Positions 9,375-20,350 of a stretch of DNA of 64,000 bases are shown here, piece after piece. Made by a program: the position numbers and the translations under genes. Location of the stretch: the NCBI GenBank assembly GCA_947652115.1, contig OX393564.1:11903121-11967120 (forward strand), read 5' to 3'. Positions within the stretch are counted from its first letter, which is position 1, and each line of letters opens with the position of its first letter. This DNA is from Blastomussa wellsi. Its lineage: Eukaryota > Cnidaria > Anthozoa > Scleractinia > Plerogyridae. Below the pieces are notes generated by a model. That model was not told the DNA's origin. It did not search any database and saw only the letters and a program-made list of their open reading frames with translations.

Positions 9375-9956
9375 ATGGAAGACAAACTCGCAAAGATATA
9401 CTACGGCCCTGGTGGCTATTGGAAAGGTCTTGCCGCTGTTAAAAAATTATCCGAGGCCGCCAAAGTGCCTGAAGCCACTGCAAAAAAGTGGCTGGTCAAA
9501 CAAGCTCTGTGGCAGATTTATCTGCCCGCTCCGAGGCACATTCCAAGACCAAAATTTGATGTTCCCACTCCCAATGCGGTTCATCAGGCAGACCTTCTTT
9601 TTTTGCCTCACGACAAACTGCCCCGCGGTCGGAAAGTTTTCAAATATGCTTTGACAGTCGTCGATGTTGCGAGCCGGTTCAAAGAGGCCGAAGCCTTGAT
9701 TTCGAAAAATTCCGATGAGGTTGCGCGGGCGTTTCAAAAAATTTATAAACGCGGACCTTTGAAATGGCCGCAACTGCTGCAAGTTGACCCAGGGCGCGAA
9801 TTCATGGGAGCCGTCTCGAAAGAAATGGAAAAACATAAAATAAACGTTCGCCGCGGACGACCCGAGATTCACCGTGACCAAGCCATTGTTGAACGTTTCA
9901 ACCGCACCCTCGCCGAGCGTTTGTTCGGACACCAATATGCTGTTGAAATGCATTTA
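9375..9956 (+). pseudogene. Cassette gene 5: DDE integrase, C-terminus lost
   Basis: The frame encodes a retroviral-type integrase resembling those of Polintons and related elements. An N-terminal helical part (residues 1-60) leads to the catalytic core. The first Asp is in VHQADLLFL, the second in LLQVDPGREFMGA, and the Glu in QAIVERFNRTLAERLFG, so the D-D-E set is complete. Homology stops near residue 192 (HQYAVEM), where a foreign minus-strand recombinase fragment begins, so the C-terminal DNA-binding region is missing. Integrases of this fold join element ends to host DNA in the nucleus. As the last gene of the cassette it identifies the cluster as a mobile or virus-like element. Confidence 0.8.
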
Positions 9957-10209
9957 TTGAAGCCAAAATGTCGGTGTAGAACATTAATAGCAGATAGGTA
10001 GTTGATAACTGTAGAATATTTGCAACAATAAGACAAGTGAATTAGAAAACAAATGATTGTTTGGTCCTCGGCTGGGACGATACGTAGGTGATACGTAGTA
10101 CACCACCGAAGATAGATGCACCATTGAGAGCGACGAGTGTTCAACGTAGAATGTGCATACGCCCCAACAGAAACAAACTTGGCCCGGAAATCCAGTTGCG
10201 TGAGCTAAC
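9955..10209 (-). pseudogene. Tyrosine-recombinase N-terminal domain fragment, possible exon
   Basis: The minus strand from 10209 encodes a core-binding domain of the phage-integrase type: YAHSTLNTRRSQWCIYL, IVPAEDQTIICFLIHLS, then YSTVINYLSAINVLHRHFG. Such domains occur in DIRS/Ngaro-like or Crypton-like recombinases of invertebrates. The segment is preceded on its strand by a textbook acceptor (TTTTCTCTCTCCTCTAG), so it may have been a spliced exon. The catalytic half with Arg-His-Tyr is absent, and the left edge cuts the integrase cassette. Confidence 0.65.
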
Positions 10210-11156
10210 CTAGAGGAGAGAGAAAATGTCGTTAGACAATGTCTGAGATTGAAAAAAACAACGACTCAAAATGACAAAGGCGGTTCTGCAAGCTTAGAAT
10301 GACTGATTCAAACGATGACATATCGTGGGCTGTAAAGGCAAGCCCGTGTCACGCACATGCAATGATTGACAATTGCTACTATGTATTATACAACCATTGG
10401 ACAGAGTCCAATACTTAACATTTATAACAATTACAGTGTTTTAAATTACTAAATTATTCTGAGTTAAAAAAGTGGTTGAGAAAAAATTATAATAATGACT
10501 ATAATAGCGAACAAGAAACAACAGATTAACCATCTAACAAGTGTAAGAGAGTTGCCCACCTTGTTTGAAATTTTTGTAAAGTCTTGTTTATTAAAGCAGC
10601 TGCTTTGTATAAACAAGTTGTTTTTCTTTCAATAATGCTATAAAGGCTGGAAAAGCAGGGAATTTGGAATCTGTTTTGTATCTGGAGATGTGATACTCTG
10701 GGTCTCCAGCATTGTAACCATATAAGATGTTACAAGTGGAGTTGGAATTCCACCAAGTTAAAACGTAAAGACCGGAAGGTTTATGGATTCTCATCTTGTA
10801 AAGCCTAGTTGTTTAAATAGAGACCTAGATCTAGATAGATTATATTTTCTTTCTGTCTTTCCTTGTGAAAGGGATGTTTGTGAAATCCACAGTTTATATA
10901 TTATTATTTACATTTGGGCGATCAGTTGTTTTATTACACTTGCAAGTGCACATGCCGTTGGGGTAGACCATCGTACTTTACTTCAAAAGCATGCAAGACC
11001 TCTTATTTTGAAAGCCCTCAAAAATCTTAAAAGGGGTAGCTACTTCTCATTCACACTAATGTTATTGCCAGAAATTTGAAATTTGGATGTTAATTATTTA
11101 GCTTTATTTGCGATAGCTTAACTAACTCTTTTCAATCCTGTTCAGTTTATGTTCAG
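10210..11156. other. No secure gene; weak 67-aa minus frame
   Basis: The only candidate is a minus frame at 10591-10794 (SGLYVLTWWNSNSTCNILYG, ending in KEKQLVYTKQLL). It has balanced composition, but no family or splice signal that I recognise. The rest is AT-rich. The stretch 11110-11156 ends in an acceptor TTTATGTTCAG that opens the next exon. Confidence 0.35.
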
Positions 11157-12421
11157 GATGTGACACCAAAGAAGGACAAGGAGAACAGGCGGTACAACAA
11201 AAAGCAGTCTTGCCTTTATTGCCAACATGAAGTGTCAAAACTTATCAGGCATTTTGAGAACTGCCATGATAAGGAGCCAGAGGTTGCAAAGGCTATGTCT
11301 CTTCGACTATATTCAAAGGAACGAAGATTAGCTTTTGAAAAGCTCAGGCTGCTTGGTAACTTCTATCATAACCGAAAAGTTCTCTGCTTAGGAAAAGGGG
11401 AAATAAAAGTTGTCCGTAGGCCGTCTCGAGAGGAGGGTGAGCGAGATGCTTCAGAGTTTCTGCCCTGTCCCTATTGCCTTGGTTTCATTAGAAAGAATGA
11501 TCTTGCAAAGCATGCTAAAAACTGCCCTTTTAAGCTAAAGGACAAAGAGGTCAATGGTAGGTACTTAAGGGGAGAGAGTGCACTGCTACTGGCCAACCCA
11601 GTGTCTCCAAGAGATGCAGGAGGACAGCTAATAGGTAGTGTCCTCAAAACAATGCAACAAGATAACATAACAGAAACTGTTAGGACTGATGAAGTTATTT
11701 TGACGTTTGGTGAATCTGTTCTTGAGAGCGTGGGCTTAGAAAAATCTAATTACGTTTCTCAGAGAATGCGAGAAATTGCACGCTTGCTGAGTGAGCTGAG
11801 AAGACGTGAAAAATCAAAAGAGCCTTTGTCCAGTTTCATAAAACCTGGAAAATTTGATTTGATTATCACGGCAGTAAGAAGTGTCTGTAGTTATCAGTTT
11901 CCAGAAAGTGGAAATCGTGCCACAATTGGCATTCCATCACTGGCCCTCAAACTTGGCAATAGCTTGCGTAAGTGTGCTGCCATCATCCGGGGATTTGCTC
12001 TCCGCAGAAAAGACGCACAATTAAAGGAGGATGCCAACTCGTATCTTGAGCTTCATGATTCTGAATGGGCAAGCAAAGTCACATCAGCTGCTCTGCATAC
12101 ACTTGGTGAAAAAAAATTCAACAAGCCAGAGTTTTTCCCCCTAACATCAGACTTGGTGCAACTAAGAAAATTCCAAATAGATGAGATTAAAGTGCTAACC
12201 ACAAAAGTCAATGGCACAGATCACACACAACTAGCAAGCACTACCTGGTCATCACTGGCAGAGGTGACACTGACACGACTCATCTTATTCAACAAACGTA
12301 GAGGAGGGGAAGCAGCCAAATTGCTGATAGAAAGCTACAGAAACCGCCCAACATGGAGTAATGTTGGCATTCAAGAAGTTCAGAAGTCCCTCAATCAATG
12401 TGAACAACAGCTTATCAAGCG
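11157..12421 (+). CDS. Large exon of a Zn-finger / Crypton-like tyrosine-recombinase gene
   Basis: The exon follows acceptor TTTATGTTCAG and ends at donor GCG|GTATGT. It reads open for about 421 codons from codon GAT (phase 0). Near the N-terminus SCLYCQHEVSKLIRHFENCH and FLPCPYCLGFIRKNDLAKHAKNC look like two C2HC/C2H2-type zinc motifs. A helical region of about 250 residues follows (FIKPGKFDLIITAV, IGIPSLALKLGNSLRKCA), and then VTLTRLILFNKRRGGEAAKL, a landmark just before the recombinase core. The order matches a family of uncharacterised animal proteins with a YR-type core. The true 5' exons are not identified. The longer open frame beyond 12421 is intron read-through. Confidence 0.75.
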
Positions 12422-13980
12422 GTATGTATATAATAAACCACTGTTGTTCGTGTATGTATTCACTGTGTATTTGAAATTCAGTGTGACTGTTTTGCATTTT
12501 TTTTCACTCCGTTGATGGCTGTAAAGCAAACATCCAACACGTCATGGCTCCAGGCTTGTTTGAGAGGGGTATTTCTCCCCTCTGAATTGAACAAGAAATA
12601 TGCAAGCGCAAAATGGGATATTGAGTAGGTGATCTTCCACAGACACACTACAATAGTTAATAGGGCAAGGTGAAAATAATGTTGGCTTCAGTGCCTGAGA
12701 GTACTCCAGCCTCAAGAGCTAGTCTTGTTTGTTTCATGAGACACAAACTCTTAAAAATTTAGTTTGAAATGTGGACTCGGGGCATGACATGGCACGAATT
12801 TCTATTTTTACAACTAAACTAAATTACTATAAGGGGCTGAACATTTGCCATGGCTGGCTTCCAAAGTTACATGAACCTGAATCAAGGTGTAGAATTTTTT
12901 TCAGCTGAGGCAGACAATAAGCTGAAACAAAATGTAAATTTCAACGGACACCCACTAATGAAAAGCTATGCCCAAAACGTGTGGACTCCAAAGTCAATCA
13001 TGGCAGTTTTTCTCTTTGGAGAGAACGTTGATTGACATTTTTCTTGTAATTAGTACAAGTGCCACGCAGCTCAAGGATTTGTTCTGCCAATTTCTTATAA
13101 GCTACAACACTCGTTTGCTCATCAGCCATAGGAGACTTCTTCAACTCTTATTATTATCCATATACTTGGCCAAATTGATCGTCAAAGCACACTGTGCGGG
13201 CCGCAACGGCCCTGAAGCCTTTTGGTTCACGCGATGAATTTAAACCAATGAGATTACGTTCAGACCGTTTGAAGCGGGGGAAACCATCGAGGTGCGTACA
13301 AGCGAACAGCAAACTTTGAAGTTCAATTTCACACAGAAACTCGGTCTACTTGTTATAAATAGGAACAATACAGACAAAAAATTCAGATTTAGACTTGAAG
13401 ATAGGCTAGAAGCAAGAGCACGAGCCAGAAGAAACAAAGGAAGCAAGTTCTTGTCGTCTTTACAAGAAGCGAAACGTCGTTCACTTGATTGAAGTACTGC
13501 GGGGATTTTACACCGACGATCAACTGGAAATTATGATTATCTATGAGTTCTTAACTCATTGGCGAGTATTTTCAGAGACTTTGCCGATATGTAGCTAGTA
13601 ACTATATATCGGAAAAGTTCTGCACCTGTTCAGAACATATCGGACCGGCTTTTACAGTTATAACATTTCCAGCGCGAAGTAAGGTCTTATTCTCAAAAAC
13701 GTTATCAAATTTGTGAGTCATCATGATGTTATTTGGCCTTGTATATTGATAATAATGGCATTAACATGACTTTTATCGGGAATATTGTTTATTAGTATAT
13801 TCTCAGCTCCGACTATGAGCCAATAGTCGGAGTTTTACGTCATATGGAAAATAGTGCACCAAGTTTAAAAATTTTCCGCACGAAGTTTTTAACTTCAGCC
13901 CTCAAAAAAGGCCGACACTGGCAGGTTTCAGGAGCTGTCTCCCACAAAACGTCAAGAGATATGGTTTGAGAATTTACTAA

Positions 13981-14095
13981 AACAATTATTCCATTCGCAC
14001 TTGTTGGATATGAAGTGATTATAACCAACTCGCGCTACGCGCTCGTTGGTTATTTTATCACTTCATATCCAACACGGGCTCATGGAATAATTGTT
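13981..14095. repeat. 115-bp fold-back repeat
   Basis: The arms AACAATTATTCCAT...GGTTAT mirror each other around a short CGCGCTACGCGC centre at about 14030-14042. It is a fold-back MITE-like structure with no coding content. Confidence 0.8.
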
Positions 14096-14097
14096 AT

Positions 14098-14165
14098 TTG
14101 GTACCCTTGTAGTGTCATTTGCGACCCTCACGCTTGGGCCACAAATGACACTACGCGGGCGCCAA
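14098..14165. repeat. 68-bp fold-back repeat next to the previous one
   Basis: The inner arms TAGTGTCATTTG and CAAATGACACTA are perfect complements, and the outer ends TTGG/CCAA pair too. It starts 3 nt after the 115-bp hairpin, so the two may form one compound element. Confidence 0.7.
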
Positions 14166-14561
14166 TAAACAATAATCCCTCAAAACAGTCATGTTAATAC
14201 CCTATTCTCATTGTAACAGCATGCATAACTGAGACTTCCAGAAACATTTGCCAAACAAAGTGAATAGGCCATTTTCGAGTTCTCTTTTGCCTCAGTGTGA
14301 AAACGAGTCTAAGTGCGAATCCATTCTTATTAAAAAGGGTTTTACCTGCATCTTCATTCTCATGCAAAACGAGCTCATTCCCATATGAATAGTTTCGCAT
14401 AATTAATTTTTGTTTGAGCTGGATATAATGAAGCAAATACTACATTTATGAAAGTTACCATCTTGAAGCTGGTGGTGCACAGTATTCAAAAGGTCAAGAA
14501 CATGATTCGCTATATGATTTGCATTATCCTTTATTAACAAATGAACTTCATTTCCTTTTAG

Positions 14562-15034
14562 CTTGGACATGGTGGAAATAAAGGGGAAAAGAGGTAGGAA
14601 AGTGCCAATTCTGTTAACACTGGAAGTCAAAGATGCAATTGATGCTCTCATTCATCGCAGAAGTGAAGCTGGAGTTCATCCTGACAATCCTTATGTTTTT
14701 GCCAGAGTCAATCGAAATTCCCGCAAAAGTTTAAGGGGTTGGGACTGTCTCAAAGCTGTTGCCATTCGTGCCAATGTTAAGTCCCCGCAGTTAATTACAA
14801 GCACAAAACTAAGGAAGTATGTCGCTACTGTGTGCCAGATTGTTGACATGACTAATTCAGAGCTGGACTGGCTGGCAAATCATCTAGGGCATAACATCAG
14901 TGTGCACAGGGACTTCTACCGCCTGCAAGAGAGTACCTTGGAACTTGCAAAAGTCAGCAAACTGCTCATAGCTGTGGATGAAGGAAAGGCATCACAGTTG
15001 ACAGGAAAGAAGTTGGATGAAATACAGTTAAATG
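14562..15034 (+). CDS. Tyrosine-recombinase core exon of the same gene
   Basis: Joined to 12421, the split codon becomes CGC and the frame continues into VEIKGKRGRKVPILLTLEV. Core motifs follow: STKLRKYVATVCQI (catalytic Arg region), ELDWLANHLGHNISVHRDFYRL (His-x3-Val-His and the Tyr nucleophile) and LELAKVSKLLIAV. This is the R-H-H-Y pattern of tyrosine recombinases as seen in Crypton-like proteins, so a domesticated or mobile recombinase origin is likely. The frame stays open to a stop at 15084, but a GTAATG donor at 15035 would join in phase 1 to the following mini-exons. Both endings are possible. Confidence 0.75.
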
Positions 15035-15416
15035 GTAATGACCGCTATATAATTAAACAGATACAGCAAGACCCTCTCATGTAGGTTTTCTAAATATAAC
15101 ATCTATTAAAGCTTTAAATGCAAATGGTTAAAATTCATAACCGGTCAGTATTTTTTTAATGTCCCACCCTAGTTTCCATAAACCCGAAGTAACCACTCTT
15201 TCTGTGCATGGCTTAAAATGAATGTTACTTAATAATTTTGAAGTAAAGAAAATATCCCTATAATCCAGTATCTTTTATACAAATTATGTTGCATCTTGTG
15301 CTAGAGTAAAGTTAAAAGGACATGATTGTATATTATCTCTATGAAACTTATCAAGGTTTATAAAGGTTTGTATAAGTGGATACTCCAGTTTTAGAGCATT
15401 TTTTATTTTCTAACAG

Positions 15417-15458
15417 AACTTGACCTTGATATGTCACTTGAGAACCCCAGCAGCCCTG
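15417..15458 (+). CDS. Mini-exon, 42 nt, phase 1-1 (candidate)
   Basis: It is bounded by acceptor TTCTAACAG and donor CTG|GTAAGT. In phase 1 it encodes ELDLDMSLENPSSP, an acidic linker. The length is a multiple of three, so it can be included or skipped without changing the frame. It follows the recombinase core exon by about 380 nt. Confidence 0.55.
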
Positions 15459-15890
15459 GTAAGTAAAGAAACTTTCAAGAATCACTTGTATGTATTACTG
15501 AACTTAATTATTCATAATTAACTATTTTTTGATTGTGGTATACAGTATCTTCTCTTACCTGTCAAGGATCATGTCATGAGCATAATATTTTTGTGGCATT
15601 TTAGATTTGGTATCTTTAGAATAAGCTAACTTTAAGGTATGCCATTGACTTACTGTTGCCCACATAAAAGAGTGCATACTGTTTGTTCAGTAGACCAACC
15701 AGTTTTATTTCTCAAACTGGGGTGAAAACTAAATATCTAAAAATAAATGACCTAGATATGAGGCATCACTTTCGTATAGCACAACAACTGAACTACTGCA
15801 TTTCCAGAGAGAATGGAATGACGAAGATTAATGTACACAGCTGTATGCATTATGAGAGAGAAGCAAATTGAAATATTCGTTTATGTTTAG

Positions 15891-15941
15891 AGTCTGTCAA
15901 TGCCATTGACGATGGTGGAAGTGAGAGCAATGTAGATACTT
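15891..15941 (+). CDS. Mini-exon, 51 nt, phase 1-1 (candidate)
   Basis: It is bounded by acceptor TTTATGTTTAG and donor ACTT|GTAAGT. In phase 1 it encodes an acidic, Ser-rich linker (ESVNAIDDGGSESNVDT). It has the same length and phase as the candidate exon at 39263-39313, which suggests the two are paralogous. Confidence 0.55.
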
Positions 15942-16500
15942 GTAAGTATTAAATTCTTTGCTGGTTAATTCTCAGTTCAACTAGACGCATAACTGCGTGT
16001 ACACGGGCTTCTCTTTAGGAAATCAACTTGGTTTGCCCTGTTTTCTCATATCGTTTACGTTCTTTAAATTTTAAATTAAAACGATATTCGTGTAAACTAA
16101 AACAGTTTGGACTCTTTCCATTTGTTAGCTGAAAAGTAAAGTAGCAGAAAGTTTTGGAGAACGAAATCTCATTGTTTGCGAATTTGCAAGCTGTTGTTGC
16201 CTTTCCGTGAAGCTGTCGAGAGTATTTTTATCTCTTTGAAAACAGCAGGCATTCCATTTTCCATATTAAGTTAGGAGCGAGTACGGCTGAAGGAGAGAAA
16301 AAAAGATGCTACACTCCTTCAGGAAAGAAGTAAATATGAAATTAAATATTATTTACCAGGCTAAATTATTTATTATATGTTTGTGTTTTTGCGTTAGTGT
16401 TCTTGTTTCTTTGTGTAGTTCGATGCATTAGCTATTCAAAGATGCGTTATAATGCAAACAGCCTTCCATCGTTTTCCGTTGCCCAAATAAGAAAAGCATG

Positions 16501-18985
16501 GTAGAAATGAGTGATTTTAGAATGCTTTCATTAAACGTTAGAGGCTTGAGTAATTTTAAAAAATGACGTGCAATTTTTGCATGGTGCAGAAAACAAAATG
16601 CAAATATTATTTTTCTTCAAGAAACGCATTCCACTGATTAAATTGGGAAACAATGGAAAGCTGAATGGGGTGCCCCTCTGGAGCTTGCTCATGGGAGTAG
16701 TAATTCAAGAGGTGTTGCAATACTCTTTTGAAATCCCAATGGTAGATATATTAGTATTGAAGCTCAAATCAATGATGAAAAATATTTTTTAGTCAACGTC
16801 TATGGACCAAACAGCGATAATCAAGCAGTACAATTTTATGATCACTTAATTGACAGTTTAAAGAAACAAGGTCTGGACTATGAAGACAAAATAATAATAG
16901 GCGGCGACTTCAATTGTCCTATTAATCCACTGCTAGACAAAAAAGGGGGTATATTAGTAACAAGAAAAAAAAATTGTTGAACACATTGAAGAATTGCAAG
17001 CAACATTTGATTTGCATGATGTATGGTGTGTAAAAAACCCCAAACGATGAGCTTTACCTGGACTTGCTTCATGACTTGATTAAAGACGTTGATATTATTG
17101 CAGCAATAAGGACTGATCACTCAGCAATTCTCTTACACTTGCAGGAATTTGAGGAATGTAAGCGCGGCCCAAGTTTTTGGAAAATGAACACTTCCCTTCT
17201 GACTGATGAAAATTTTGTCCAAAAAATGAAAGAAAAGTTAGAGGAATGGAAAAAAGAGGGAGAGGAGTTTTCAGACGTAAGAGTTGCTTGGGATTGGATC
17301 AAATATAATGTGCGCCTTTTTACAATAAATTATTCAAAAGAAATAGCTAAGACTGACAGAGCAAATTGCACAAGCACAGTTTGAACAGAACCCCTGTGAG
17401 GAGGTTGAAAAATTCTTGACAAATGTAAAGTGGACTTGGAAAACTTTTATGAGGAAAAGGCTAATGGACTAATAGTACGTGCTAGGGCGAGGTGGCATGA
17501 ATATGGCGAAAAGAGTAATAAATATTTTTTGAGTTTAGAAAAGAGAAATTACACCAGAAAACACATAAGGAAGCTCTGCTTAAGTGGCGTCATTACCAAA
17601 AAGTATCAAAAAATATTAGATTCTTCTTCGGAGTATTACAAGAATCTATATAGCAGCAAATTGAGGGTAGGTCAATCTGACTCATTAGACCACTTTCTTG
17701 GAAATTCGAGTATTCTACGACTATCACCAGAGGAAAGATTAAGTTGTGAGGGTCAAGTAACCACAGAGGAATGTGCTAAAGCACTTGATACATTCAATAC
17801 TGGGAAGACCCCTGGAAATGATGGAATACCTGTTGAATTTTATAAAACTTTTTGGTGTGCTGATGACTGAAGTTTTTAATCATTCTTTTGAGCAAGGGCA
17901 AATGTCCAATTCCCAAAGACAGGCGATCATCACCTTGATCGATAAAAAGGAAGAGACAGGATGTTTTTAGAAAATTGGAGACCAATTTCGTTGATTAATG
18001 TTGATTCAAAAATTGCAACTAAGGTCATCGCAAATAGAATAAAAACTGTTCTTCCTAGTGCAATTCATTCAAATCAATCCGGTTTTATGAAGGGTAGGTT
18101 TATTGGAGAAACAGCTCGTTCAATCTTAGACATTATCGCCCACACTGAATCATTAAAGTTACCAGGTGTTTTACTCTTTATAGACTTTGAAAAAGCCTTT
18201 GACTCCATAGAACATGATTTTCTTTATAAATCATCTAAAAAAATATGGAGGATGTTTTCTTTTTAGATGTAACTATGATGTAAATGATCTTGACTGAAGT
18301 CTTAATAATTGTCACTTACAGCTTCTCAGGTGGTGGGCGGATTTTAGACGCTCCTTTTCTGATGCGAATTACTCTCAAAATGTAATTTGGAATAATAAGG
18401 ATATACGAATAAATAATAAATCCGTGTTTTATAAAACATACTTTGACAAGGGTATAACTTATTTGAATGATTTACAATTTAATGTTGACAATGTACATTC
18501 TAATGATTTCTTTAAACGTAAAGGACTTAACGCTAATTTTCTAACCTGGACAGCTTTGAGATCTTCTATCATAAGTATGAAATCAAAAAACCGCTGGCTT
18601 GCTCCCTACACTTGGTAACCTGGATCCTAGGAATTTCGAATATAAGGCTAAATATTTTAATGCATATACGGTAAAGTGTAAACAGTTCTATTCTATGATG
18701 ATATCAAGTAAGGCGAAAACCACGAATGCTTTTAAAAGGCTGACAGCTGATTTTGAACTTTTGGATGCACAGGAAGTTTTTTCTATTCCTTATCTCGTTG
18801 CGAGCAAAACTGGGCATCGGCATGTCGGTATGTGTCATTGTGTAGTTTACTGTTAAAAACAAAAGAGTAATTTTTGATTGTAAATAGTGTCATTAGTCGT
18901 TGTACCGTATTGATAATAGTGTAATGTAGCTTGTAGTAATGTGTAAGTGGTGTTTGTGAATTGCAAATAAAATTAAAAAAAATCC
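16501..18985 (+). mobile_element. Decayed L1/Tx1-type LINE in an intron, plus strand
   Basis: The relic starts with the ORF2 endonuclease at 16507 (LSLNVRGLSNF, IIFLQETHS, later IIIGGDFNCPINP near 16900). It continues through the linker (RARARWHEYGEKSNKYF at 17480-17530) and RT, and ends in an AATAAAATTAAAAAAAA tail near 18982. Several frameshifts and stops break it and part of RT is deleted. ORF1 is not seen, so the copy is 5'-truncated. It belongs to the same general LINE type as the relic at 1-2.5 kb but on the opposite strand. Confidence 0.85.
17430..18266 (+). pseudogene. LINE reverse transcriptase remnant, frameshifted
   Basis: The first part (17430-17870) ends in the RT start motif KTPGNDGIPVEFYKTFW. 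A frame break of about 100 nt follows, then 17961-18266 reads NWRPISLINVDSKIATKVI, HSNQSGFMKGRFIGE and LLFIDFEKAFDSI, which are RT motifs 2 and 3 (the last holds the first catalytic Asp). The sequence then degenerates and the YxDD box is deleted. The C-terminal LINE region resumes at about 18300-18600 (LLRWWADFRRSFSDANY-like). It is inactive. Confidence 0.85.
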
Positions 18986-19831
18986 ATTTTCCATATGACG
19001 AAGGTTGAACTAAACAAAATCAACAGAGTGCAGTACAGGCCATTATGCTGGTATTCAGGCAGGCCTTCAATTATTTACTGGAGGTTAAATATGTTGTATT
19101 ACACATAGAGAGGTTTGCCTGTTAAACTTAGGCTTTAATCACCTTCTCTCGTACCAATGTACAACACAACAAAACATGGCGGCAAAGTGCTCTGTGTCAA
19201 CGACTAAATGCGCAGGCTCATAAATACAAGCAATTAACGACTTCATGTAACAACACGAAATATAACAATATATAATGTCACGCACTATGAGTTCCTATAA
19301 CGGGGTACAGCAATTATTCTACATTCACCCCTTTCGTTTAAAGATCAAGTCTAACTCCTGGATGACGAACTCGGGGAAAAGACAGAAATGAGAGTGGTTC
19401 TTATAAACTTGGATATTTGCGCTGAAAATTAATACTGATTAGTTAAGAGCAATTATGTGAGTTTAAACTAACGAATCTACCCATACGACACATCTAAAGG
19501 AGCATACGTTCTCCGGGAGGCTGTGAAGTTTATTGAATAGCACGTCCCCATTTGCATTGAAACTCGAACAATTCCAAGAGCTGGACTCTTTATTTCCATG
19601 GCAGAGATGCTACTGCTTTTCTGCAAAAGGAATATGGACAAGTTGATACAGTCAAAGCTCTTGTAAGCAACCATGTTGGGAAATTGAAAGTTAGTGATCC
19701 TCACTAAAGCTGGCTGCTTATGACAATAGACTCAAGAAACAAAGAACAATACCGGGACTATGCAAGAAAAATGGTGCAAATACATGCGTTTCAATTTTAT
19801 TGTTAAGTCGAAATTCTTCATTTTTTCACAG
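18986..19831 (+). other. Intron sequence, no gene seen
   Basis: Between the LINE tail and the next mini-exon the sequence is AT-rich with no recognisable domain. The minus frame at 19477-19704 has no supporting features. Confidence 0.5.
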
Positions 19832-19894
19832 GCACACTGAGCCCAAAAAAACGATTAAAGAAAGAGAAAAGGACAGCAGGGACACCTCCTGATG
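19832..19894 (+). CDS. Mini-exon, 63 nt, phase 1-1, basic KRTAGTPP type
   Basis: It is bounded by acceptor TTTTTTCACAG and donor GATG|GTATTT. In phase 1 it encodes a basic linker with LSPKKRLKK and KRTAGTPPD. Three tandem exons near 34.5-35.0 kb and one at 39.4 kb have the same length, phase and KRTAGSPP end, so they form one exon family. The role is likely a nuclear-localising or flexible basic linker after the recombinase core; this is inference. Confidence 0.6.
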
Positions 19895-20350
19895 GTATTT
19901 AATGTATTCTCATTTGCATCGCAATTCTCTTATGGTTTTGCTTATGCGTGAAATTAACTGTCAATATTTTGTGATATTCAGCCGTCTCATTGGTTATAAG
20001 ATTGAAATTGATGTCATTGCACTGAATTGGTATCCGCTCAAATACGCTTCGAAATGGCCAACTTTTCTGCAATAAATCGGCTGTAATCTTTATCTCTTCC
20101 CTTTTCCACACTTTGGGCAAATTTTACTGTACAATTATTCCTCTTAGCACGTTATTCACGAGAGGGGAGGGAGCTTCCGGTGGTCACGAGTTCCAATCCC
20201 TTTGAAGCCGTGATTTTTTCAGGCTTCTTCTTTCCAATTGCTTCAATTGGAAATTAACTGCAATGATCATTCTTTTACTTTAATCTACACCCGCAGTTCA
20301 AATATGAATTATTAGCCGCACGGCCTTAGGCCTGGGCGGCTCTTGCTCGG
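19895..20350 (+). other. Intron sequence before the minisatellite
   Basis: No gene is seen. A short imperfect palindrome (CCAATTGCTTCAATTGG) lies near 20235. From about 20310 the sequence becomes GC-rich and grades into the 50-bp repeat. Confidence 0.5.

Larger units (their letters stand above)
12422..14561 (+). other. Intron with hairpins and small artefact frames
   Basis: This lies between the two recombinase-like exons (donor GTATGTATA, acceptor CATTTCCTTTTAG). Small frames at 12850-13492 lack recognisable domains. The region 13780-14165 holds two adjacent fold-back repeats, listed separately. No further gene is supported. Confidence 0.6.
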
